Shown here: positions 48,367 to 60,632 of the stretch, piece after piece
Layout of the letters: the number at the start of each line of letters is the position of its first letter
Numbering within the stretch: position 1 is the first letter of the stretch
Assembly (NCBI GenBank): GCA_963719005.1
Contig: CAVRAR010000004.1
Span: 62,001-126,000 of the forward strand
DNA length: 64,000 nucleotides
Reading direction: 5' to 3'
Source of the DNA: G963675935 sp963719005
GTDB lineage: Bacteria; Planctomycetota; Planctomycetia; Pirellulales; Thermoguttaceae
Program-made: the position numbers and the translations under genes
Notes under the pieces: generated by a model
The model's input: only the letters and a program-made list of their open reading frames with translations
Databases searched by the model: none
Told to the model about the DNA's origin: nothing

Positions 48367-48759
48367 TGAGAACGGTTCGACGTGGCATGACGTTGCTGGA
48401 ATTGGCCGTGGCCGGCGCCCTGTTGGGCACGATGCTGGTCGTCTGCCTGCAACTGCTGGCGGCCACGGCCGCACAACACCGAGTGGCCGACCAGCGGCAA
48501 TTGGCGCTGCTGCGAAGTCGAAAACACGATGGAGCGGCTGGCCGCCCGGCCTTGGAACGAGTTGACGCCGCAAACCGCCGCCGCACAACTCTCGCCTGCT
48601 GTCCGCAGCCGCCTGCCGGGCGCGGAACTGAAGGTCGAAGTGACGACCTCCCCGGCCGAGCCGTTGGCCAAGCGAATCGCCGTCACCCTTTGCTGGAAGG
48701 ACCACTCCGGCCAGTTCACGAAGCCGGTGACGATTGTGACGTGGCGATGGAAAGAATGA
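48363..48759 (+). CDS. prepilin-like minor pseudopilin (frameshifted)
   Basis: It has a class III prepilin leader: RRG, then MTLLELAVAGALLGTMLVVC with the E at +5, followed by a membrane helix. One extra base near 48517 disrupts the frame; skipping it leads to NTMERLAARPWNELTPQTAA and ends at 48759, about 131 residues. The ATG overlaps the stop of GspF 3. Cleavage would require a prepilin peptidase, which is not in this window. Confidence 0.8.
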
Positions 48760-48761
48760 AG

Positions 48762-48892
48762 AGAATGATGAATGATGAGTGATGAATGATGAATGATGAG
48801 TGATGAATGATGAATGATGAGTGATGATTGGTGAAGCCGCGAGCGGCCGTCATACCGATTACTGACCACTGACCACTAGCCACTGTCCACCC
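48762..48892. repeat. tandem ATGATGAATGATGAGTG repeat
   Basis: About six copies of TGATGAATGATGAGTGA-type words fill 48762-48823, followed by GACCACTGACCACTAGCCAC, directly between two pseudopilin genes. It is not a CRISPR: units are contiguous with no spacers. Confidence 0.8.
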
Positions 48893-49402
48893 ATGCGACG
48901 CGCACTGACATTGATCGAAATGGTCACCACCATCTCCGTCGCGGCAACGTTGACGGGGATTGCGATGTGCCTGCTGGTGGTGATGCTCCGTGCCGAGCGG
49001 GGCGGGCGGGCTCACGTCGCCGAGGCCGAGTCGCTCGATCGGTTGGCCGATCAATTCCGCCAGGACGTTCATGCCGCCGTCGGCGAAACGGTCGTCAGCG
49101 GGAAAGAACTGCACCAGTGGCGGCTCGGCCTGAGCGGAAACCGCACCGTGCAATACACGATCGCCGACAACGGCATTTCGCGCGACGAGCGCACCGATTC
49201 GAAAGACGTCCGCCGCGAGTCGTACGCGCTGCCGGGCGGCTCCAACGTGGCGGTCGCGGTCGATCGGGCGACGAACCCTGCGGTGGTCAGCCTGACGATT
49301 GAGCCCAGAGACGCTTCACTGCGGTCGGGCCATCCGTTCCGCGTCGAAGCCGTGCTGGGCCGAGACCTTCGTTTCGCCGAGCGGCGGAAGGAGGGAAAGT
49401 AA
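48893..49402 (+). CDS. prepilin-like protein (GspJ/PulG-type leader)
   Basis: The 169-residue protein begins MRRALTLIEMVTTISVAATL, a short prepilin leader (RRA, then LTLIE with E at +5) and hydrophobic helix, then a soluble domain with AEAESLDRLADQFRQDVHAA, similar to GspJ-type minor pseudopilins. It abuts the next gene: stop at 49400-49402, ATG at 49403. Confidence 0.78.
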   Translation: MRRALTLIEMVTTISVAATLTGIAMCLLVVMLRAERGGRAHVAEAESLDRLADQFRQDVHAAVGETVVSGKELHQWRLGLSGNRTVQYTIADNGISRDERTDSKDVRRESYALPGGSNVAVAVDRATNPAVVSLTIEPRDASLRSGHPFRVEAVLGRDLRFAERRKEGK

Positions 49403-49858
49403 ATGCCCATCGCCCACCGAAAACTGCCGAGCCCGAATCGCCGCGGATCGGCTCTGATCATAATACTCGTCTGTTTCGTGCTTGCGGCCGCGATGTTCGC
49501 GATGCTGGCCCGGCAGACGGTTGCCGAACGCCGGGCAGCCGAGACGCAGCTTTGGACCGCGCAATCGCAGTGGATCGCCGAGGCCGCCGTCGAGCGCGCC
49601 GCCGCCCGGCTGACCGCCGACGCGAAATACAGCGGCGAAACATGGGCCATTACGGCCGCGGAAATGGGCGGAAAACAGGGCGCCCGGGCAAGAATCCACG
49701 TCGAGCACCTCGCCGGTCGGCCCGACAGCCGGCTGGTTCGAGTCGAGGCCGACTATCCCGACGATCCCGTGCATCGCGCCCGTTCGACAAAACAGATCGA
49801 CAATCGACCTCAAGAGAGCAACAGCCAACGAAGCCGCCAAGAAACCTTGAAAAGGTGA
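49403..49858 (+). CDS. GspK/PilX-like minor pilin candidate
   Basis: The 151-residue protein has RRGSALIIILVCFVLAAAMF as a prepilin-like N-terminal helix but lacks the +5 Glu, as is typical of GspK and PilX. AAETQLWTAQSQWIAEAAVE follows, as in those families. The tail (about 125-151) is low complexity. It directly follows the previous pseudopilin. Confidence 0.68.
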   Translation: MPIAHRKLPSPNRRGSALIIILVCFVLAAAMFAMLARQTVAERRAAETQLWTAQSQWIAEAAVERAAARLTADAKYSGETWAITAAEMGGKQGARARIHVEHLAGRPDSRLVRVEADYPDDPVHRARSTKQIDNRPQESNSQRSRQETLKR

Positions 49859-49876
49859 AGAATCGGAGAATATGCC

Positions 49877-50811
49877 ATGCAAGAAACAACATTCGGATGT
49901 CAGAATCCAAAATCCACGGATCGCTGCACGCTGCGCGCGGCGCATCGCCGCGTGGACGCGGCGGCTAAACGTTCTTCGTCTTCCGCCTTCACTTTGGTGG
50001 AGTTGCTGGTGGTCATCACGATCATCGGCATTCTGATGGCCATGATGATGCCGGCGGTTATGGCCGCCCGCGAGGCCGCGCGGCGGATGACCTGCCTGAA
50101 CAATCTCTTCCAGATCGGCGTGGCGCTGAACAACTACCAGTCGGCCTACGACATGCTGCCGCCCGGCACCACCGACCCAAAGGGCCCGTCCACAACGTTC
50201 CGCAGGGCTACAAGATGAGTTGGACGGTGCACGTTCTCCCGTATCTCGACGAGAACGTGATTTACGAGCACATCGACCTCTCCGTCGGCGCGTACGACGC
50301 GAAGAACGCCGCGGTCCGGGCGATGAAAATTGCGGTGTTCACCTGTCCGTCGGCCGATCCCGCACACGGCGATCAGCCGCCGGTGAGCAACTACGTCGGC
50401 TGCCAGAACGACGTCGAGGCGCCGATCAACGTCGACAATCACGGCGTGCTGTTTCTCAACAGCCATATCAGCCGCGACGACGTGACCGACGGCATTTCCC
50501 ACACCATCTACGTGGGCGAGAAAGTCACCGAGCCGACCGATTTGAGCTGGATGTCGGGCACTCGCGCCACGCTGCGCAACACCGGCCACGCGCCGCAGTG
50601 GGGAGCCCTCGACCCGACGACCCCCGATCCGGCCGCGAAGAACGACTTGTGGGTCGGCGGGTTCTCCTCCGACCATTCCCAGATCTGCAATTTCCTGTTC
50701 GGCGACGGCCGAACCGACTCGCTGAGCAACTGCATCGACATGAAGGTGTTGCAGCAGCTCGGCAACCGCGCCGACGGAAAACTATTGGAGCACGACCCAA
50801 CCGCGGAGTGA
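49877..50811 (+). CDS. DUF1559 prepilin-type protein (frameshifted)
   Basis: It has the classical planctomycete prepilin signature AFTLVELLVVITIIGILMAM with an N-terminal extension of about 36 residues, then PAVMAAREAARRMTCLNNLF and the DUF1559 body. One base is missing near 50183 (GGGCCCGTCC); correcting it gives GPVHNVPQGYKMSWTVHVLP and runs to DGKLLEHDPTAE at 50811, about 311 residues. SSDHSQICNFLFGDGRTDSL is the usual C-terminal motif. It closes the pseudopilus-like cluster and could be its main exported subunit. Confidence 0.88.
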
Positions 50812-51187
50812 TTCCGCAGAAAAGGCGTAGACGGTGGGGCAGACATTCCTGTCTGCCCCACCTGATTCCCCGAAACCCTCCCTGGCTGCGCAAGCGTGGC
50901 CAACATTTCATACCCCGGCGATGCCGATCTTGCCGGGCACAGTGGACTGGGTGCTTGCTTGCCGCACCCCGATGGCTAGCAGCCCAAGGCCACCTGTAGG
51001 GTGCGTGAAACGCGTCAATCCGCCCGGCGATTGGCGCATCTCACGCACCCTACAGCTTTTTCCGGGGGCCTGTTATACTGGGGGTTGGCCCGGTATCAGG
51101 CACACGCCGTGTGCCGTCCGAAGCGTGGCGCGAATCTGGCGTAAAGATCTGAAACGGCACATGGCGTGTGCCTAATACGTTTCGCGA
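50812..51187. repeat. spacer with three inverted repeats
   Basis: In 376 bases without a gene: family A palindrome at 50833-50862; TGTAGGGTGCGTGAAACGCG with its complement CATCTCACGCACCCTACAG (about 50994-51056); and CAGGCACACGCCGTGTGCCG with ACGGCACATGGCGTGTGCC (about 51096-51173). Confidence 0.8.
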
Positions 51188-53181
51188 ATGATTCTTCTCG
51201 ATGCCGTCGATGTCAGAAAACGCTACGGCCCCGATCCGGTGTTGGAGGGGGTCAGCTTCGAGCTGCGCCCCGGCGAGCGCGTCGGGCTGGTCGGGCCCAA
51301 CGGCAGCGGAAAGACCACGCTGCTGCGTATTCTGGCCGGCAAGGACGACGCCGACGCCGGCTCGTGCCAACGCCATCCGACCGCCCACCTCGGCTACCTG
51401 GAGCAGCAGCCCTATTTCGAGCCCGGCCGAACCCTGCACGATGAAGCCCGCAGCGCGCTGGCCGATCTGCTCTCGTTGCAGCACGAGGCGGAGGAAGTGG
51501 CCCGCGAAATCGGCGAGACGACCGACCCGGCCGAGCAGAAGCGGCTGTTCGAACCGCTACGATCATCTCCAGCACGAGCTGCACCGCCAAGACGCCTACA
51601 ATCTCGACCATCGCATCGCACAGGTTCTCGACGGCCTGCGCTTCCGCCGCGAGGCGTTCGACCAGCCGGTCGCTTCGCTCAGCGGCGGCGAGCAGAACCG
51701 CCTGATGCTGGCCAAGCTGCTGCTGGCCGAGCCCAACGTAATGATCCTCGACGAGCCGAGCAACCACCTCGACATCGACGCCACCGAGTGGCTCGAAGGG
51801 TTCCTGGTCGAAAGCTCGGCGGCGATGATCGTGGTGAGCCACGACCGCTACTTCCTCGACCGCGTCACCAACCGCACGCTCGAGCTTTTCAACGGCACGG
51901 TCGATTCCTACACCGGCAACTTCTCGGCCTACTGGACGCAAAAGGCCGAGCGGCTGCTGGTCGAGCGGCGGACCTACGAGAAGCAGCAGATCGAGATCGA
52001 GAAGACGAAGGATTTCATTCGCCGCAACCACTACGGGCAAAAACACGCCCAGGCCGAAGACCGCCGCAAGAAACTCGAACGGATCGAGTTGGTGCCGCCG
52101 CCGCGGGAAATCGCCGCGCCGCCGATGAGTTTCCCCTCGGCCTCGCGCGGCGGCGACATCGTGGTGCGGGCCGAAGGGGTGGCGAAGTCCTACGATCGAA
52201 CCGCTCTTCCGCGACGTCAACGTCGATATCCTCCGCGGCGAGCGCTGGGCGCTGTTGGGTCCCAACGGTTGCGGCAAGACCACGCTGCTGCGGTGCCTCT
52301 TGGGCCTGGTCGAGCCGGACGAGGGCCGCATCACCGTCGGCCAGGGCATCGTGCTCGGCTATTTCGATCAGCAACTCGCCGAATTGGCCGACGATGCGCT
52401 GGTGGTCGACGCGGTCCGACCGCCGCACAATCAGCTGAACCAACAGCAGCGGCGCAATCTGCTGGCCCGTTTCGGGCTGACCGGCGACACGTCGCTGCAA
52501 ACCGTGGGCAGTCTCAGCGGCGGCGAGCGGTGCCGGGCGGCACTGGCGCGGCTGGCCGGCGCCGAGGCCAATTTCCTCGTTCTCGACGAGCCCACCAACC
52601 ACCTCGACCTCTGGGCCCGCGACGCCCTGGAGAAGGCGATTACGCAGTTCGACGGCACCGTGCTGTTTGTCAGTCACGACCGGTACTTCGTCAACCGCGT
52701 GGCCGATCACCTGCTGATGATCGAGCCCGAGCGGATTCGCGTGATCGAGGGGAATTACGACACGTACCAGCAACTCCTCAGCGGCCGCGAACCCAGCCCT
52801 CCACCCCAGCGCCAGTTTAGCCGCGCCCGAACGGGAGGCGCGGAGCGGGCTGGCGGGCGCGGAGCCAAGAGTGGCAAATCGTTTAGCCGCGCCCCAACGG
52901 GAAGCGAGCAGCGATCTCCCGGGCGCGGAGCCAAAGGCGAAAAACCACCCTCCAAGCCCGTCACAAAGCGCCGCTTCGAGTTCCGCAAGGTGCGCGACAT
53001 CGAGGACGAGATTCTGGAGCGCGAAACCCGCATCGAGCAGATTCACCGCGAGTTGGCCAGCCCCAGCGTCGTGCGCGACGGCCGGCGGGTGCGGCAGCTC
53101 AAAGCCAAAATCCAAGAAGAGCAAGCCGCGCTCAAAAACCTCTACGCGCACTGGGACGAAGCCACGGAGTTGAACTGGTAA
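51188..53181 (+). CDS. ABC-F family ATPase (two frameshifts, repeat-expanded linker)
   Basis: This soluble tandem ATPase belongs to the Uup/EttA translation-factor class. First ATPase: GLVGPNGSGKTTLLRILAG, LSGGEQNRLMLAKLLLAEP, VMILDEPSNHLDIDATEWLE, IVVSHDRYFLD. Second: LLGPNGCGKTTLLRCLLG, LSGGERCRAALARLAGAEA, FLVLDEPTNHLDLWARDALE. Each has no membrane segment. Extra single bases near 51550 and 52200 split it into three frames; corrected it is about 663 residues. Near the C-terminus, before the coiled tail (DEILERETRIEQIHREL), a linker at 52816-52935 is made of two copies of a FSRA.TG...GRGAK unit, a dispersed repeat read in frame. Function beyond the class is uncertain. Confidence 0.92.
52816..52935. 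repeat. two direct copies of an about 55-bp repeat inside the ABC-F gene
   Basis: TTTAGCCGCGCCCGAACGGG...GGGCGCGGAGCCAA (52816-52868) recurs as TTTAGCCGCGCCCCAACGGG...GGGCGCGGAGCCAA (52882-52934). Each ends with complementary ends (GGCTCCGCGCCC). Both keep the reading frame. Confidence 0.82.
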
Positions 53182-53352
53182 ACGCCGGCGTCCGTTGCCG
53201 GTGCGGTCCCGTGGTCGTAGAATAGACGGTGGTCGTCGGTCTTGAACGCTGCGAGCGCCATCGCCCGGTCGCCGATGCGTTCAGAGTCAGGTGCAGACGC
53301 GAGTGCCGGTATCCCCAGACAAAGGGACGAATTGTTCTTCGGCAGGTGACTG

Positions 53353-56331
<2,979 letters not shown>

Positions 56332-56345
56332 CCCCCTCTCATCAC

Positions 56346-56415
56346 GGTGGGGCAGACATTCCTGTCTGCCGCGAAGAATTCGGCGCTTATGGCAGACACA
56401 AATGTCTGCCCCACC
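56346..56415. repeat. dispersed palindrome family A
   Basis: GGTGGGGCAGACATTCCTGT and ACAAATGTCTGCCCCACC bracket a 32-base loop just downstream of the kinase; it may serve as its terminator hairpin. Confidence 0.82.
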
Positions 56416-56472
56416 GAACACGCTGTCGCCAAATTCCCCTGTGCGGCGAGAAATGCCCGTTGATAATTCTTG

Positions 56473-57300
56473 TCAATTTCCGAACGGATCGGCTGATTTT
56501 TTCTCGGGCGGTTTGGCGGGGGCCTTCTTCTTTTCGTCGGGTTTCTTCGTATCGGCCGGTCCCGCGAACGGATCGTTGTCGTCGGCCGGCTTCTTTTCGG
56601 CAGCGGGTTTCTTTTCGTCGGGCTTTTTCTTCGCAGGGGCGGCCTTATCGCCGGACTTCGGTGGGGCGAAAGGATCTTCGTCCGCATCCGCCCCCTTCTT
56701 CGCGTCCGGTTTTGCCGTCGCGGCGCCCTTTTTCTCGGGCTGGGCCGTTGCTTCGGGCGCGGCGAACGGGTTGTCCGACTCGGCGGCCGGCGGCGCTACG
56801 ACCTCGGGCGTTCCCGGCGGAAGTTCCGGCGCTGCGACCGACTGTTCGCGCATCACCCGCTCTTCCTCCCGCTTCACGGCTTCATACCGCGCCTTGCGGA
56901 GTTTCTCGGCTTGTTCGAGAGCGGCCATGCGCGCGTCAACGCGATAGTTCTCCAGTTCGAGGCGTTCCGAGCCCTGCACGCGCTCCAACGCCTTGCCCAC
57001 GTTGTAGAATCGGTTGATGTCCTTGCTTTCCAAGTCGGCGCCCTTGCGGAAGTCCATCGCCGCTTCCTGAGGGCGGCCGAGTCTCAGATAGGCCAACCCG
57101 CGGAAGTAGAAAACGCGAGGATCCTTCGACCCGCCTTGAACCGCGGCCGTCAACCGCTCGTACGCCCCCTCCGCATCGCCCATGAAATACGCGTGAACGC
57201 CGCTGCCGTACTGTTGTCCGAGCACGGCATCCTGAGCGAACAACGACGCGGCGGACAGCGATGCCAGCCCTCCGACCAGCAAGACGATACTACGAAACAT
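56473..57300 (-). CDS. secreted TPR-like protein with a charged DPFA-repeat tail
   Basis: The 275-residue protein has a signal peptide (SIVLLVGGLASLSAASLFAQ), a TPR pair (VHAYFMGDAEGAYERLTAAV and FYFRGLAYLRLGRPQEAAMD) to about 110, a helical part, and from about 165 a Lys/Pro/Ala-rich tail with four DPFA/NPFA elements (DNPFAAPE, DEDPFAPP, DNDPFAGP, ADPFGN). The tail may be a disordered binding segment. Function unknown; no partner in the neighbourhood. Confidence 0.78.
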   Translation of the reverse strand: MFRSIVLLVGGLASLSAASLFAQDAVLGQQYGSGVHAYFMGDAEGAYERLTAAVQGGSKDPRVFYFRGLAYLRLGRPQEAAMDFRKGADLESKDINRFYNVGKALERVQGSERLELENYRVDARMAALEQAEKLRKARYEAVKREEERVMREQSVAAPELPPGTPEVVAPPAAESDNPFAAPEATAQPEKKGAATAKPDAKKGADADEDPFAPPKSGDKAAPAKKKPDEKKPAAEKKPADDNDPFAGPADTKKPDEKKKAPAKPPEKKSADPFGN

Positions 57301-57574
57301 AGCGATAGACTCCTGCCTAGAGTGTGTGATTTTGCGCCGGTGGACGGACCATGATCCGCAAATACAGGCTTACGCTACCCTCGATGGTAATTACTACGCG
57401 CAAATATCAAGCAAGGCACCCCATTTTGCCCAGAGACAGCCACACAGGGGGGTGTGGTAAAACTTGACGCCCGCGGGCTATGGTATCTATACTAAAGGCA
57501 GCAATCGGCATAGTCTGCGCGAATGGGGCATCTTCCTCCCCCAAAGCCGCTTCCGAAACAGAAAGAGTCTCTCG

Positions 57575-58579
57575 ATGAATCGCTCGATATCGGTCTGGGC
57601 GTGGCTGGCCGCCTTGATGTTGCTGCTGAGTTGCTCGCGGGTCTTTGCCGACGAGGACGCCGCGGCCGAGCCGCCGGCGGCAAAACCGCCCGCCGAAAAA
57701 CAGCCGGCCCCGAGCACCAAGACGCCTTTTCGCCAGCTTGCCCCGGGCGTGATGATCTCGGTCGATCCGATGCGGAAGTTGGCGGAATCGGTCAGCCGCC
57801 ACAACGTCGTCGAGCTGCTGGCGGTCGATCCAAAGTTCGACTGGGCCAAGGACGTGCCGTTTCGCCGCGACGTTTGGGTGTTGGACTTCAAGTTCAAACC
57901 CGTTCGCATGATTTGGATCGATATTCCGCAGCCGAGCGGCTACATGCAGCGGAAACTCATCTGGTACCTGGTCTATTCGGTGACAAACACCGGGCAAGTG
58001 ATGCACCCGGTCGAAAGCGAGGATCTGCCCTACGAAGTCTACGACAAGCGGCAGCTTGCCACGGTGGAAATGGTCGATCGTCCGGTCCGTTTCAAGCCCG
58101 AGTTTCTGCTGGAGGCGCAGGTCCGCCGTCCCGACAAGAGCATCTTGAAGAAGGTGTATCCGGACCGCGTGATACCGGTGGCGATGGGGCCGATTCGCCT
58201 CCGCGAAGATCCGAACCGCCATTTCTTGACGTCGGTCGAGATGTGCCGCGAGCTCAAGGTGGGCGAGACGCAGTGGGGCATCGCCACCTGGGAAGACATC
58301 GACCCAAAAACCTTCCAGTTCTCGGTGTACGTCGTCGGCCTGACGAACTCCTATCGCTGGACCGACCAGGAGGGCGAGTTCAAGAAAGGCGATCCGATCG
58401 GCAAGGGGCGTAAGCTCTACCGCAAAATCCTCAAGCTCAACTTCTGGCGGCCCGGCGATCAATACTACGAGCACGAGGAAGAGATCCGCTACGGGGTTCC
58501 TGAAGAACTGCTTCCGAAGGACCGTGAAGGTCATCCCAAAATCCCCGACGGGCTTGACTACGAGTGGGTTTACCGCTAG
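57575..58579 (+). CDS. conserved secreted protein of unknown function
   Basis: From ATG 57575 the protein has 334 residues with a signal peptide (VWAWLAALMLLLSCSRVFA), a Pro/Ala/Lys-rich stretch, and a body of beta-rich character: FDWAKDVPFRRDVWVLDFKF, IWYLVYSVTNTGQVMHPVES, VVGLTNSYRWTDQEGEFKKG, KILKLNFWRPGDQYYEHEEE. I recognise it as a planctomycete-type exported protein but know no function. Confidence 0.75.
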   Translation: MNRSISVWAWLAALMLLLSCSRVFADEDAAAEPPAAKPPAEKQPAPSTKTPFRQLAPGVMISVDPMRKLAESVSRHNVVELLAVDPKFDWAKDVPFRRDVWVLDFKFKPVRMIWIDIPQPSGYMQRKLIWYLVYSVTNTGQVMHPVESEDLPYEVYDKRQLATVEMVDRPVRFKPEFLLEAQVRRPDKSILKKVYPDRVIPVAMGPIRLREDPNRHFLTSVEMCRELKVGETQWGIATWEDIDPKTFQFSVYVVGLTNSYRWTDQEGEFKKGDPIGKGRKLYRKILKLNFWRPGDQYYEHEEEIRYGVPEELLPKDREGHPKIPDGLDYEWVYR

Positions 58580-58778
58580 AAAGAAAGGTTCGCAGCCGTC
58601 TATCGATTGAAGAGCGGTAGGCGGCTCGCGGTTGTTGTTTGCGATGGGCTGCCGTGGTTTTCCATCTGGCGCGTAAGCCGGCTGGCAGCTTCCTGCAACG
58701 TAAACCCATAATCAGCAAGGCATTTCGCTTCCGCACGCCGATCGGCCCGCGGAGCAGTTCGCGCGACGAGGTGATCTC

Positions 58779-59030
58779 ATGGCACACAAAAAAGGGCAAG
58801 GCTCGAGTCGAAACGGACGCGACTCCAATTCACAACGTCTGGGGGTGAAGCGATTCGGCGGTGAGCAAGTGCGAGCCGGAAACATCCTCGTCCGCCAGAT
58901 CGGCAACCGCTTTCATCCCGGCAGAGGGGTAGGCCAGGGGAGCGATTTTACGCTCTACGCGTTGATCGACGGATACGTGCATTTCGACCGCGGCGGCCGC
59001 CGAATTCAGGTCGTTGACACCCGTGCGTGA
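58779..59030 (+). CDS. rpmA: 50S ribosomal protein bL27
   Basis: The 83-residue protein starts MAHKKGQGSSRNGRDSNSQR and contains LGVKRFGGEQVRAGNILVRQ with GNRFHPGRGVGQGSDFTLYA, the bL27 signature. Ribosome-binding site GAGGTGAT. Its flexible N-terminus reaches the peptidyl-transferase centre. bL21 (rplU), commonly the gene just upstream, is not in the 199 bases before it or elsewhere in the window, so rpmA stands alone. Confidence 0.97.
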   Translation: MAHKKGQGSSRNGRDSNSQRLGVKRFGGEQVRAGNILVRQIGNRFHPGRGVGQGSDFTLYALIDGYVHFDRGGRRIQVVDTRA

Positions 59031-59265
59031 TGCGTGCGCAAAGCACGGGCAAACTGGCGCTATCTTTGCAACTTCTTTTGCGCCAATGAGTTAAGTCCTG
59101 TCGACTGGCCTCCTCCCAGCGCCGGTCGTTGCGGGTTTTTGCCTGCGCCAAGCCCCTCTTGAGGACGAGAGGAGAGAATTCCGCGTCTCGACAGTCATCG
59201 GCAGGATCGCGCCCTAAACTTTCTTGTGCGAGGGTACCAACAGACCGCCAAAGAGGGCTGCTATC

Positions 59266-60321
59266 GTGAAAATCCTGATTGTCGATGACGACCCGCTCTT
59301 TCTGCAAGTGCTGGAACACGCGATTGTGCGTCTCGGCCACGAAGTAACGTCGGCCCTCAACGGTCCCGAGGCGCTAAGACTGATGCGGGCCGGGTCGTAT
59401 CGCATGGTAATCTGCGATTGGGAGATGCCCGGAATGGACGGCCCCGAATTGTGCCGTTGCATTCGCGAACGGTATTGCAGCAAGTACGTCTACATCATTT
59501 TGCTTTCGGTGCGTTGCGGAACCCAGAACGTCGTCGACGGTCTGAGCGCCGGCGCCGACGAGTTCATCAGCAAGCCGTTCGACCCGCAGGAACTCAACGT
59601 TCGCATACGCACCGGCGAGCGAATTCTGTCGCTGGAGAGCCGCGAGGTCACCATTTTCAGCTTGGCGCAACTGGCCGAGTCGCGCGACCAGGAGACCGGC
59701 GCGCACGTAGATCGCCTGCGTGAGTATTGCCGCGTGCTGGCCGAGCATCTGTCGCAGCAGGAAAAATACAGCGAGGTGGTCAACGGCGATTTCATCGAGC
59801 TGCTCTACATGACCAGCCCCTTGCACGACATCGGCAAAGTCAGCATTCCCGACGAAATCCTGTTGAAGGCCGGTCCGTTGACGGAATCGGAATTCAACAT
59901 CATGAAGCAGCATGCGGTGGCGGGGAGCATGACGTTGCAGTCGGCGATCTACGCCTATCCCGAGGCGACGTACCTGTACATGGCCCGCGACATCGCCCGC
60001 AGCCACCACGAGCGTTTCGACGGCAGCGGCTATCCGGACGGGCTGTCGGGCGAGTCGATCCCGCTGTGCGGCCGAATCGTCGCCCTGGCCGACGTCTATG
60101 ACGCGATCACGACGAAACACGTCTACAAGCCGGCATTCAGCCATGCCAAGGCGCACGAGATCATCTGCGACGGGATAGGAACCCAGTTCGACCCGGACGT
60201 CGTGCAGGCGTACATCGCCAACCAAGGTCGTTTTCTGGAGATTCACAACCGATTCGCCGTGCGCGAGGCGCGAGAAGCCAAGACGTTGCGACCGCTGGTC
60301 GATATGTCGCTGAGTTGCTGA
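59266..60321 (+). CDS. response regulator with HD-GYP domain
   Basis: From GTG 59266 the protein has 351 residues. Receiver domain: KILIVDDDPLFLQVL with phosphoacceptor D51 (MVICDWEMPGMDG) and SKPFDPQEL. HD-GYP domain about 135-330: HDIGKVSIPDEILLKAGPLT, SHHERFDGSGYPDGLSGES, and ALADVYDAITTKHVYKPAFS, giving the metal-binding HD and the GYP loop. HD-GYP proteins hydrolyse cyclic di-GMP. An earlier TTG at 59224 would add 14 residues unlike a receiver start. No partner kinase is adjacent; the hybrid kinase is 3 kb away. Confidence 0.93.
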   Translation: MKILIVDDDPLFLQVLEHAIVRLGHEVTSALNGPEALRLMRAGSYRMVICDWEMPGMDGPELCRCIRERYCSKYVYIILLSVRCGTQNVVDGLSAGADEFISKPFDPQELNVRIRTGERILSLESREVTIFSLAQLAESRDQETGAHVDRLREYCRVLAEHLSQQEKYSEVVNGDFIELLYMTSPLHDIGKVSIPDEILLKAGPLTESEFNIMKQHAVAGSMTLQSAIYAYPEATYLYMARDIARSHHERFDGSGYPDGLSGESIPLCGRIVALADVYDAITTKHVYKPAFSHAKAHEIICDGIGTQFDPDVVQAYIANQGRFLEIHNRFAVREAREAKTLRPLVDMSLSC

Positions 60322-60333
60322 TGCCTCTTCCTG

Positions 60334-60546
60334 CTATGAAATAGGCGGGAGTTCGTCGAAATCCGGGGAAATACGCACCCGTCCTCGCCATTGTCCACCT
60401 TCACGCGGACTGGTTGCCTGACGATACCGCAGAAGCCGAGCGATGGGCTCTCCCGCTCGGACGATGACGATTTCCTCTCCCTCGTCGGCCAGGTGGATAA
60501 GGTGCGCGAGTTGTAATTGTGCTTCGTCAATGCTCAATGTCACCAT
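60334..60546 (-). CDS. orphan Phd/YefM-type antitoxin
   Basis: From ATG 60546 the protein has 70 residues: VTLSIDEAQLQLAHLIHLAD then EGEEIVIVRAGEPIARLLRY, the Phd/YefM fold that binds DNA, and a toxin-binding tail ending DFDELPPIS. In such modules the toxin (usually a PIN nuclease) follows directly, but 12 bases downstream is the convergent HD-GYP gene, so no room exists. The toxin has been lost or acts in trans. Confidence 0.8.
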   Translation of the reverse strand: MVTLSIDEAQLQLAHLIHLADEGEEIVIVRAGEPIARLLRYRQATSPREGGQWRGRVRISPDFDELPPIS

Positions 60547-60632
60547 GATCCGCTCGCAGCAACATTTCTTGAGGTTCGCGGTTGCGGGCGTCTCCTGCCA
60601 ATGTCTGGTGCCCACCGAAAAAACGTGGCCAT

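Noticed and set aside
48762..48892. CRISPR-like array
   Set aside because: Units are short, contiguous and without spacers, and there are no cas genes in the window.
58580..58778. rplU (bL21) upstream of rpmA
   Set aside because: No frame in these 199 bases resembles bL21; the space is too short for it.
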